Shown in pieces: positions 53,390 to 61,081 of a DNA stretch of 64,000 bases. Location: contig NZ_SLWA01000014.1 in NCBI RefSeq assembly GCF_004345565.1, forward strand, positions 1 to 64,000, written 5' to 3'. The stretch's first letter is position 1; each line of letters begins with the position of its first letter. Source of the stretch: Flavobacterium circumlabens (lineage in GTDB: Bacteria > Bacteroidota > Bacteroidia > Flavobacteriales > Flavobacteriaceae). Under the pieces are notes generated by a model. The model saw nothing but the letters and a program-made list of their open reading frames with translations. It ran no database searches and was not told where the DNA came from. A program made the translations under genes and the position numbers.

Positions 53390-55435
53390 ATGAAAAATAT
53401 TTACAATATCAATATAAATCGTTTGACAATTTTATTGTTCCTATTAGCAATAAATTTTACATATTCACAAACTTACACAAGCTGGATAACCGGAAGCAAT
53501 TCGGATGTTAATGCCACTACAACAGGCGGTACATGTTTAATGGGAGGCGGCACAGACAATGATGATGCAATAAAATGGATGATACAAAAATCAGGTGGTG
53601 GAGATTTTGTTGTTATCAGATCTACTGGTACAGCAGGTTACAATGATTATATCTATGGATTGGGAGCGGTAAACTCTGTAGAAACAATTCTAATAGATAG
53701 CAGGACAAAGGCTGGTATTGCAGAAATTGCAACAAAAATTAGAAATTCTGAAGCGCTATTTATTGCGGGTGGGGATCAGGCTACTTATGTCTCTTATTGG
53801 AAAGATACTCCTGTTGAAGATGCCATAAATTATCTTATCAATACAAAGAAAGTACCTGTTGGAGGAACCAGTGCCGGATGTGCTATTCAGGGTAAATATT
53901 ATTATAGTGCGGCAAATTCAAGTGTTACCTCAGCTCAGGCCCTGGCTAATCCGTATAACTCAGACATGACCATCGGGGCAAATGATTTTCTAAACAATCC
54001 AATAATGGCTAATCTAATTACAGATACACACTACAATAATCCTGATCGCCGAGGAAGACAAACCGCTTTTATTGCCAGAATGTGGAAAGATTTAGGTACC
54101 GGATTGAATGCTAAGGGAATTGGAGTTTATGAAAAAACGGCAGTTTGTATTGACCAGAATGGTATCGCTAAGGTTTTTGCTCCTGCAAGCGCAAACTATG
54201 CTTATTTTTATCAGTTTGATACCAGTTCCATACCAGAAACGGTAACTTCCGGCTCTGCTTTAACCTGGAACAATACCGGAAAAGGAGTCAGGATCATGAA
54301 AATTGAAGGAGATACTACGGGGTCGACTACACTAAATTTAAACGACTGGACGACAGTTTCAGGTTCTAAAGCAAGTTATGGTGTGATTAAAGTAATTAAT
54401 GGAACTTTGACAGAAACATTAGGTACTGCACCATCTGGCTGCCCTACTCCTGCAAACTTAACTGCAGGCAGCATAACAACTAATTCTGCAATCCTTAATT
54501 GGGCCGGTTCAGCAACAAATTATACTGTAAAATATAAAGCAAACAGTTCCTCAACCTGGACAACACTTAGCGCGACAACAACGACTTTTGTTAATCTGAC
54601 AAGTTTAAATGCTAATACTGGTTATAATGTTGAAGTTTATGGTAATTGTACTAGTGGTTCTTCTACTGCGGCATCGCTAAATTTCACCACAACTTCTGGT
54701 GGGGGCGGTACAGTGACCTATTGTTCTTCTAAAGGCAGTGATGTCAGTAGGGAATGGATCAAAAAAGTGGCCATTGGCAGTATTAGTAATTTAAGTAATT
54801 CAAATGGAGGCTATGCTGATTTTTCTTCACAAGTTGCTAATATCTCTAAAGGAACAGCGACGACTTTGACATTAACGCCTGGATTTAGCGCAACGAGAAA
54901 ATTATATTGGAAAGTATTTATAGATTTAAATAATAATGGTCTTTTTACAGATTCAGGAGAAGAGGTATATGCTGTTTTTAGCAGCCAGACTCTGACACCT
55001 CAGATCACTATACCATCATCAGCGGCTGTTGCTAGTATAAGAATGCGAATCATAATGAGTTATAACTCGATTACATCTTCTTGTGGCACATATAATTATG
55101 GAGAAACAGAAGATTATACATTGAATGTTTCAGGCGGAACTGCAAAATTTATGGAAAGTAAAAGTAGGCAAGAGACTAATACTGCAATTGTTGTTTACCC
55201 AAATCCGGCCGTAGATATCCTTAAAATTGATTTTGCATTGGCAGAAAAAAAGGATATTCAGGTTTCTATTTATGATATGAATGCTTCGCTTGTAAAAACA
55301 ATCATTGCAAAGGGGAACCTGGGGCAAAATAACGTAGAGGTAAACGTTTCAGATTTAAAGGCGGGTCAATACCTACTTTATATCCGAAGGGGGCAAGAAG
55401 TCATAAAACGCTCTAAATTTATAATAGCAAAATAA
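53390..55435 (+). CDS. Secreted multidomain cyanophycinase-like S51 peptidase with FnIII, GEVED and type IX sorting domain
   Basis: This 681-residue protein has a signal ending near YSQTY. Residues about 45-320 are an S51/cyanophycinase domain. They include MGGGTDNDDAIKWMI, LFIAGGDQATYVSYW, the nucleophile Ser161 in GGTSAGCAIQG and the His214 block DTHYNNPDRRGR. A fibronectin type III domain follows (about 352-432), then a GEVED domain (about 438-575, YWKVFIDLNNNGLFTDSGEE and NYGETEDYTLNV). The type A sorting signal ends it (VVYPNPAVDILKIDF..). It should be exported by the type IX system and cut cyanophycin into beta-Asp-Arg dipeptides outside the cell. It converges on the minus-strand operon that encodes the rest of the pathway. 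Confidence 0.9.
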   Translation: MKNIYNININRLTILLFLLAINFTYSQTYTSWITGSNSDVNATTTGGTCLMGGGTDNDDAIKWMIQKSGGGDFVVIRSTGTAGYNDYIYGLGAVNSVETILIDSRTKAGIAEIATKIRNSEALFIAGGDQATYVSYWKDTPVEDAINYLINTKKVPVGGTSAGCAIQGKYYYSAANSSVTSAQALANPYNSDMTIGANDFLNNPIMANLITDTHYNNPDRRGRQTAFIARMWKDLGTGLNAKGIGVYEKTAVCIDQNGIAKVFAPASANYAYFYQFDTSSIPETVTSGSALTWNNTGKGVRIMKIEGDTTGSTTLNLNDWTTVSGSKASYGVIKVINGTLTETLGTAPSGCPTPANLTAGSITTNSAILNWAGSATNYTVKYKANSSSTWTTLSATTTTFVNLTSLNANTGYNVEVYGNCTSGSSTAASLNFTTTSGGGGTVTYCSSKGSDVSREWIKKVAIGSISNLSNSNGGYADFSSQVANISKGTATTLTLTPGFSATRKLYWKVFIDLNNNGLFTDSGEEVYAVFSSQTLTPQITIPSSAAVASIRMRIIMSYNSITSSCGTYNYGETEDYTLNVSGGTAKFMESKSRQETNTAIVVYPNPAVDILKIDFALAEKKDIQVSIYDMNASLVKTIIAKGNLGQNNVEVNVSDLKAGQYLLYIRRGQEVIKRSKFIIAK

Positions 55436-55517
55436 TTTTTTTGGTTTAAAGTATTTCCAGGTAATGGGATCAGTAGATTTCGTCCTTTTTATTTGTGCCA
55501 GACATAGGTATGTTCAA

Positions 55518-55555
55518 ATTAGGAAGCTATTTTTCACATGAATACGCTTCCTAAT
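55518..55555. terminator. Convergent-gap hairpin
   Basis: ATTAGGAAGC (55518-55527) and GCTTCCTAAT (55546-55555) pair perfectly over 10 bases around an 18-base loop between convergent genes. The U tract is weak on both strands, so a bidirectional terminator is plausible but not certain. Confidence 0.5.
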
Positions 55556-55587
55556 ATTACCTATTTACTGATTTCTCTGCATTTGTG

Positions 55588-56151
55588 TTAATTCCGGGAA
55601 TCAATTTCGATTACCGTTGTTAGCGCAAGGCTTGAAAAATCTAAAGCACTCAAAAAAGAAATCACCTTATTTTGTACATTTTGATCCTTTACTATATAAA
55701 AAAAATCAGTTTCGCCATAATTTTTTTCTTTGTTTTTTCCATTTATAGTTGAAGGTTGTAATTTATTAAAGATTTTTACCACATGTGCATCTGGTAGGAG
55801 CGAAGCGATTTTTTCAGCAGAAGATTTCTCTATTATAATGGGTAGAGAAGAAGTTGAACATTCAAAATTAAAAATAGGATTATTAGTATGTAATATCAGT
55901 TTTTTTGACATATCAGGTAAATGGGATATTGATGATTCCAAATCTTCCCAATCGACAGATAATAGAATAATTTCTGCTATCGCCGCGTCGCATATATCAA
56001 CCAATTTTACATTAGCGCCCATATTTTCAATTACTTCTTTCCAACAGTTCGTTTCCTTTGTATGGCTGATTAATACTTCGTAGCCTAATTTCGCAGCTCT
56101 ATGGGCGTATTCCATATTTATAATTCCAATACCAATAATTCCTATTTTCAT
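55588..56151 (-). CDS. NADP-dependent F420-reductase-like dinucleotide-binding protein
   Basis: This 187-residue cytosolic protein starts MKIGIIGIGIINMEYAHRAA, a Rossmann start like that of the F420/NADP oxidoreductase-like family (usually G-x-G-x-[MI]-G; here the third glycine is replaced by Asn). VLISHTKE, LVDICDAAIAEIILLSVDWED and VVKIFNKLQPSTI keep the family pattern. Length is near the usual 200. Members act on diverse small substrates, and no specific reaction can be assigned. It lies at the far end of the cyanophycin operon, separated by 225 bases, so its link to that pathway is unclear. Confidence 0.72.
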   Translation of the reverse strand: MKIGIIGIGIINMEYAHRAAKLGYEVLISHTKETNCWKEVIENMGANVKLVDICDAAIAEIILLSVDWEDLESSISHLPDMSKKLILHTNNPIFNFECSTSSLPIIIEKSSAEKIASLLPDAHVVKIFNKLQPSTINGKNKEKNYGETDFFYIVKDQNVQNKVISFLSALDFSSLALTTVIEIDSRN

Positions 56152-56376
56152 TTTTTAAATATCTGTTTAATTTTAGACAGTTAAGTTTGTTTTAGCAAAT
56201 TTTTAATCAATCAATCATAATTGATTAAGAAATTAAATTTGTCTTAAACACAGCTGTGTAGTATAAACACAGTCTGCTTTTTTTGGTAGATTAATTAGAA
56301 TAGATTTAAAATAAATTCCAATCCTTATACAGATGGTGATCAATTGTATAATACATTGTTTATTTACTTTCTTAAA
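56152..56376. other. Gap with short palindromes between transporter and F420-like gene
   Basis: It contains AATCAAT (56209-56215)/ATTGATT (56220-56226) with a 4-base spacer, and the perfect palindrome ACACAGCTGTGT (56248-56259). These could be operators for the minus-strand F420-like gene. No clear terminator follows the transporter gene. Confidence 0.35.
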
Positions 56377-57765
56377 TTACCATTCAAACAATAATAGTGG
56401 TGGCAGCAGCAAAAGCATAGATGTGATTACCAAAAAAAGCAATAAATTCCGGCACCACTTAAACCATGTATTATAGGGTATTTTAGCTATAGTAAGGGCG
56501 CCCATTGTTACACCGCTAGTAGGGAGAATAATATTGGTTAAGCCATCTCCGAGTTGAAATGCCAAAACTGTAATCTGTCTGCTGATTCCTAAAATATCAC
56601 TTATTGGAATTAAGATTGGCATTGTCAATGCAGCTTGTCCTGAACCTGATGGAATGAAAAAGTTTAGTAAAGATTGAAAAAACATCATAAATTCCACAGA
56701 AATAACTTTAGGAGTACCCTCCGTTATCGCCACAATAGAGTTTAAAATGGTGTCAATAATCTTACCTTCCTGGGTAATAATCAAAAGTCCTTTGGCTAGG
56801 CCTATAACCAATGCAGCAGGCATCATTTCTTTGGCACCTTCGGTGAAATCATCGATAGCTTTGGAAATAGGTAATTGATAAATTATCGCAGCCGTTAAGC
56901 CAAGTGCAAAGAATAATCCACAAATTTCAGTAATATACCAGGAATAAGCACTTACTCCATAAATCAAAATGATTATAGAGAAAAAAAGCGACAACAAGAT
57001 GAGCTTTCTTCGAATGGTTAATTCCATATAATCCATTTCTACCATTGAATTGGTATCCTCTGACGTAGTTCCATATAACAAGCTTTTTTCCGGATTTTTT
57101 TCAATTTTAATAGCGTACCGGGTAATAACAAAACAAGCTATCGCAGTTAGCGTAAACCACACAAATAATCTGTATTCCATGCCGCTAAAAATAGGTATTT
57201 GTGCAATTCCCTGAGCCACTCCAATGGTAAAAGGATTACTGAATGCACCTCCGAATCCTACTCCTGTGCCTACTATTGGAATTGCTGTTCCTACTATAGC
57301 ATCATAGCCCATTGCTTTGGCCATTGGAACAGTAATTAAAATAAAAATTAATATTTCCTCACTCATCCCGAATGTGGCACCGGCAAATGAGAATAAAGTA
57401 ATAATAGCAGGAACAATAAAAACTTTATATTTAGGGCGATTTTCGCTGAATTTGATGATATTAAAAAGACCGGCATTAATAGCTCCGGTACCATTTATTA
57501 TTCCAAATGCGCCTCCGACTAAAAACACAAATGCAATGATTAAAGAGGCCAAAACAAATCCCTTTATAGGAGCGGATAAAAATGCCTGTATTCCTTGTGG
57601 CTGCTGTGAAACACGTTTGTAAGAACCCGCAATTATTTTTTCAGTGTTATTGACAGTCTCTCTGTCAAATTGACCAGCAGGGATAATCCATGTTAATGCA
57701 ATAAAAATCACTGTGATAACTAATATTATTGTTAGTGTGTCGGGAAATTTTTTGAATAGTTTCAT
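56377..57765 (-). CDS. YfcC-family (DcuC/AbgT-like) membrane transporter
   Basis: This 462-residue integral membrane protein has about twelve hydrophobic segments and YfcC family features: the start FPDTLTIILVITVIFIALTWIIPAGQFDRE, here in two runs (FPDTLTIILVITV and FIALTWIIPAGQFDRE), IVGTAIPIVGTGVGFGGAFS and the C-terminal LTNIILPTSGVTMGALTIAK. Relatives include DcuC-type C4-dicarboxylate carriers and basic amino acid or peptide-like transporters; AbgT is in the broader group. It follows the cyanophycinase gene by 4 bases and is in one operon with the isoaspartyl peptidase. A role in moving beta-Asp-Arg, or the arginine/aspartate released, across the inner membrane is inferred from context only. 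Confidence 0.85.
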   Translation of the reverse strand: MKLFKKFPDTLTIILVITVIFIALTWIIPAGQFDRETVNNTEKIIAGSYKRVSQQPQGIQAFLSAPIKGFVLASLIIAFVFLVGGAFGIINGTGAINAGLFNIIKFSENRPKYKVFIVPAIITLFSFAGATFGMSEEILIFILITVPMAKAMGYDAIVGTAIPIVGTGVGFGGAFSNPFTIGVAQGIAQIPIFSGMEYRLFVWFTLTAIACFVITRYAIKIEKNPEKSLLYGTTSEDTNSMVEMDYMELTIRRKLILLSLFFSIIILIYGVSAYSWYITEICGLFFALGLTAAIIYQLPISKAIDDFTEGAKEMMPAALVIGLAKGLLIITQEGKIIDTILNSIVAITEGTPKVISVEFMMFFQSLLNFFIPSGSGQAALTMPILIPISDILGISRQITVLAFQLGDGLTNIILPTSGVTMGALTIAKIPYNTWFKWCRNLLLFLVITSMLLLLPPLLLFEW

Positions 57766-57769
57766 TTTT

Positions 57770-58663
57770 TTAAAGTTTAAATTTATCTCCCGGAAGAAGA
57801 ATATTTACATTAATATTTTTGCCACCAAGAAAGCCATTTCTTGTTTTAATACTTTCTTTATTCAGATTTTCTAAAAGAATAACTTGTGACAGACCGGTTA
57901 CCATTGCAGAATCACCCTGCACAATTATAGCAGTTGATTCATCAATACCAATGGCTTTTTTATCCGGATTTTCGAGCGTAACAGCCAATAATCTATTCAT
58001 TCTCATACGATAGATGAAATGTTGGTCTATAATTGCAGACGGGAGTAATCCAAGGCCCTCTTTGATCTCAAAATTTTCAGCTTCAATAGTCTTGAATTCT
58101 CCCGTATAACCGGGGTGTTTATGCTCAATTCCGGTTATCATTTTATGGCTCATTACGGCTGCGCCTGCACTTGTTCCGGCAATTGTAGCTCCTTTTTTAT
58201 ACGCTTCATGTATCGCATTATAAGCTGAAGTATACAGAACCTTATCCATAAATAAATTTTGATCACCTCCGGTAATGTAAATTAATGTTGCTTTTTTTAA
58301 AGAGTCAATTTGAGGTTTACTTTGTAATTCTTTTTTAAAATTAAATGATTTTATTTTGTCAGGATTTATGCCAATTGCAACGAATTCTTTTTTAGCGTAA
58401 TATGCGGCAGAATCGGGCTGCTCGCTCGCCATGGGCAGTATTGCGATAAAATTATCTTCTTTTAATCCACTAACATTTATTAGTTCCTGTAATAGCAATT
58501 TAGATTTTTTTCCACCCCCAATTATAAATAATTTTCCTTTGGAAGTATTTCTTATGTTTTTTTCTTTTTTGAAATTGTTTTGAGTTGCATAACTTTTCTG
58601 AGCTGATTTGCATGAAAGGCCAATCAGGGTGAGCAGGATCAATAATAATTTTACAGTTTTCAT
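57770..58663 (-). CDS. Cyanophycinase (S51 peptidase) lipoprotein
   Basis: This 297-residue lipoprotein starts MKTVKLLLILLTLIGLSC (lipid Cys18). It has the S51 layout: KLFIIGGGKKSKLLLQELI, IYITGGDQNLFMDKVL, the nucleophile Ser165 in AGTSAGAAVMSHKMI and the His215 block IDQHFIYRMRMNRLLAV. Its length is close to single-domain cyanophycinases. These hydrolyze cyanophycin, a poly-Asp backbone with Arg on every side chain, to beta-Asp-Arg dipeptides. It could be at the outer membrane or in the periplasm, finishing partly cut polymer. It lies 5 bases after the isoaspartyl peptidase gene, which would use the dipeptide product. Confidence 0.9.
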   Translation of the reverse strand: MKTVKLLLILLTLIGLSCKSAQKSYATQNNFKKEKNIRNTSKGKLFIIGGGKKSKLLLQELINVSGLKEDNFIAILPMASEQPDSAAYYAKKEFVAIGINPDKIKSFNFKKELQSKPQIDSLKKATLIYITGGDQNLFMDKVLYTSAYNAIHEAYKKGATIAGTSAGAAVMSHKMITGIEHKHPGYTGEFKTIEAENFEIKEGLGLLPSAIIDQHFIYRMRMNRLLAVTLENPDKKAIGIDESTAIIVQGDSAMVTGLSQVILLENLNKESIKTRNGFLGGKNINVNILLPGDKFKL

Positions 58664-58668
58664 TTTTT

Positions 58669-59628
58669 TTAAAGATTAAATTCTTCTTCCTTATCCCAAA
58701 TAAAAACTTTTTTCTCCTTATTTTTCTGACTCACATAACCTCTGTACATACCTTCAGAGTTATATGAAAAGCTAATACCTCCGTTTTTGTCTATTGCAAT
58801 AACACCGCCATCTCCTCCTAAACCTGTTAAATGCTCTTTTATGGTAATGGTGGTAGCTTCATTCAAAGTCATGTTTCCGAATTCCATCATATTTGAGATT
58901 CTTGAAGCGACAGTTCCCCGAATGAAAAATTCTCCTACACCTGTACAGGAAACACCACAGGTTTGATTTTTGGCATACGTTCCACTTCCAATTATGGCAG
59001 AATCACCAATGCGTCCGTCTAATTTATTGGTCATTCCTCCCGTAGAGGTGGCTGCTGCAATATTCCCATATTGATCAATAGCAACAGCGCCAACAGTTCC
59101 CATTTTTAAATTCGTATGATCTAAGAATGTTGATGTTTCGGATATTTTTTTAGCTTCTTCAAGTTGTTCTTTTCTAAAAATAGTATCAAAATAATTATTT
59201 TCGACCATTTCATGTCCTGTTTCCCGGGCTAATTGGTCGGCTGCTTCTCCTGAGATCATTACGATATCTTTATTAAACAGTAGTGTTTTGGCAAATAATA
59301 CCGGGTTTTTAATTTTTTGACTATTGGCTACAGCGCCAGCCTCAAGCGTTTCACCGTTCATTATAGACGCTTCCAGTAAATGTTTTCCAGATCTGGAATA
59401 AACGGCTCCTTTTCCGGCATTGAAATGAATGCTATTTTCTAAAGCCACAACAGCGGCACAAACGGCTTCAATTGCAGTTCCCCCTTTTGCCAAAACAGCT
59501 TCTCCCTTGTCAATACTGTTTTTTAAGTCATTTATAATTAGTTTTTTTTCTGATTCGGACAAGTTTTCTTCTGTTATTACTCCTGCACCTCCATGTATAC
59601 AAAGGGCGTATGGTGTTTGTTTTGTCAT
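58669..59628 (-). CDS. iaaA: Isoaspartyl peptidase/L-asparaginase (Ntn hydrolase)
   Basis: This 319-residue protein has no signal peptide, so it is cytosolic. YALCIHGGAG at the start, LENSIHFNAGKGAVYSRSG, and the self-cleavage site before Thr178 in KMGTVGAVAID are diagnostic of the plant-type asparaginase family; E. coli IaaA cleaves before Thr179. GGMTNKLDGRIGDSAIIGSGTYA and the GxGE/TGLGGDGG loop follow. It autoprocesses to alpha and beta chains and hydrolyzes beta-aspartyl dipeptides. Next to cyanophycinase it should split beta-Asp-Arg into aspartate and arginine, the final step of cyanophycin breakdown. Confidence 0.93.
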   Translation of the reverse strand: MTKQTPYALCIHGGAGVITEENLSESEKKLIINDLKNSIDKGEAVLAKGGTAIEAVCAAVVALENSIHFNAGKGAVYSRSGKHLLEASIMNGETLEAGAVANSQKIKNPVLFAKTLLFNKDIVMISGEAADQLARETGHEMVENNYFDTIFRKEQLEEAKKISETSTFLDHTNLKMGTVGAVAIDQYGNIAAATSTGGMTNKLDGRIGDSAIIGSGTYAKNQTCGVSCTGVGEFFIRGTVASRISNMMEFGNMTLNEATTITIKEHLTGLGGDGGVIAIDKNGGISFSYNSEGMYRGYVSQKNKEKKVFIWDKEEEFNL

Positions 59629-59657
59629 TTTTATATTTTAAATAGTAAGATAAAATA

Positions 59658-59708
59658 GAGACTACCGATTTAAGCATTGTGAATAATAGAGGTCAGATCG
59701 GTAGCCTC
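59658..59708 (-). promoter_or_regulatory. Intra-operon hairpin between SusD and isoaspartyl peptidase
   Basis: GAGACTACCGAT (59658-59669) and ATCGGTAGCCTC (59697-59708) form a 12-base stem, with one G-U pair in the minus-strand transcript and a 27-base loop. It sits in the 93-base gap and could stabilize the susCD mRNA or dampen transcription of the enzyme genes. Confidence 0.5.
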
Positions 59709-59721
59709 AGTTTTGTGTATT

Positions 59722-61071
59722 TTAGTATCCGGGATTTTGTTCTATCATTCCCTTCGATACCGTTATTTCGTTTTGGGGTATAGGATAAACATTTCTAAAC
59801 GTATCAATACCTAAAATGGTTTGCGCTTTGTTTAGTCGTACAACATCAAACCAGCGATGCCCTTCAAAACCTAATTCTCTCGCTCTTTCGCTTAAAAGAA
59901 TAGTAACAAACGAATCAAAATCAGGAACGTCAGTCAGAAGGATAGGTTTTGCCGGTAACGCTCTGGCTCTAACTACATTTAAATCAATTAAAGCAGTCGT
60001 CAGATCTGTCTGATTTTTTCTTGCCAGTGCTTCGGCTCTGATAAGATATATTTCAGAAAGTTTGATAATAATGGCATTGGCATCAATTTCGCTATCGCGC
60101 GATCCGTATTTTTCAACAAAAACTACTTTGCCGGAATTATAATAAAGATTAGCTCTTGGGTCATTATCCATACTCATAGGCTTGAAATAACTGTTAAAAT
60201 TTGCAGAAACTTCTGGTGGTGATATCGATAAAAATTCAGTTAAACTGTTACCGTCAATTCCTAGAAATTGCAATTCAAAAATAGCTTCACCTGACCCTTC
60301 TGTATCATAAATATCATTGTATCTGGCATTTAATTGATAGCTGCTATTAGAAATTACTTTTGTCGCATACAGAATAGCATTGTCATAATCTCCTTTGTAC
60401 AGATATACTCTTGCCAGCAAAGCCTCAACAGCTGTTTTGGAAACTAAAAATCTATTGGCATTATTTTTTAATAAAGTTTGTGCCAGCGTAAGATCGTTAA
60501 TAATTTGCTGATACGAAGCTGCAACGGATGATCGCGGTAGTAACAATGCGGTTTTAGCATCAAGAAATTGTGTGGAAACCGGAATGCCAAATTTTGAATT
60601 GGGTTTTGTAAATTCTCCAAATTGCCTCAAGGCATCAAAATGTCCTAAAGCTCTGAAAAATAAAGCGTTTCCTTTTGAATCATTATCCACAAGATTTAGT
60701 TCTTCCATCTGGCTCAGAATCAAATTACTTGCATTTACCAAGGCATAAACATCTACCCAATTATTTTGAATATAGGTATTAGAAGTAGGTACAATTGCTT
60801 TGTCTAATTGGGAAAAACGTTCCTGAAAACCTGTGGCATCGGCAATACCTCCGGTTAATTCCTGGGCCAGAATAAATTCGCCGCCATAATAAGTACCGCT
60901 TTGCATCTTGTCATAGAGGCCAACTACTGCAGATTTTAGAGAAATTAAATCTGTTATGGCTTGTTCGGAGCGAATTTCATCATCTAGTTTGGTTTCAAGT
61001 ACATCATCACAACTTGTTGCAGAAATGAGGAGTAAACCACATAGCAAAAATGGAATATATATTTTTTTCAT
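59722..61071 (-). CDS. SusD-like lipoprotein of the cyanophycin-type locus
   Basis: This 449-residue lipoprotein starts MKKIYIPFLLCGLLLISATSC (lipid Cys21). It has SusD features: FRALGHFDALRQFGEFTKPN, VSKTAVEALLARVYLYKGDYD, KLSEIYLIRAEALARKN, SERARELGFEGHRWFDVVRL, and the C-terminal QNEITVSKGMIEQNPGY. It is one of the shorter SusD types. It is 10 bases after SusC and begins the operon section that leads to isoaspartyl peptidase. Here the ligand may be a peptide (beta-Asp-Arg or short cyanophycin chains) rather than a sugar. Confidence 0.92.
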   Translation of the reverse strand: MKKIYIPFLLCGLLLISATSCDDVLETKLDDEIRSEQAITDLISLKSAVVGLYDKMQSGTYYGGEFILAQELTGGIADATGFQERFSQLDKAIVPTSNTYIQNNWVDVYALVNASNLILSQMEELNLVDNDSKGNALFFRALGHFDALRQFGEFTKPNSKFGIPVSTQFLDAKTALLLPRSSVAASYQQIINDLTLAQTLLKNNANRFLVSKTAVEALLARVYLYKGDYDNAILYATKVISNSSYQLNARYNDIYDTEGSGEAIFELQFLGIDGNSLTEFLSISPPEVSANFNSYFKPMSMDNDPRANLYYNSGKVVFVEKYGSRDSEIDANAIIIKLSEIYLIRAEALARKNQTDLTTALIDLNVVRARALPAKPILLTDVPDFDSFVTILLSERARELGFEGHRWFDVVRLNKAQTILGIDTFRNVYPIPQNEITVSKGMIEQNPGY

Positions 61072-61081
61072 GATTTAGATT

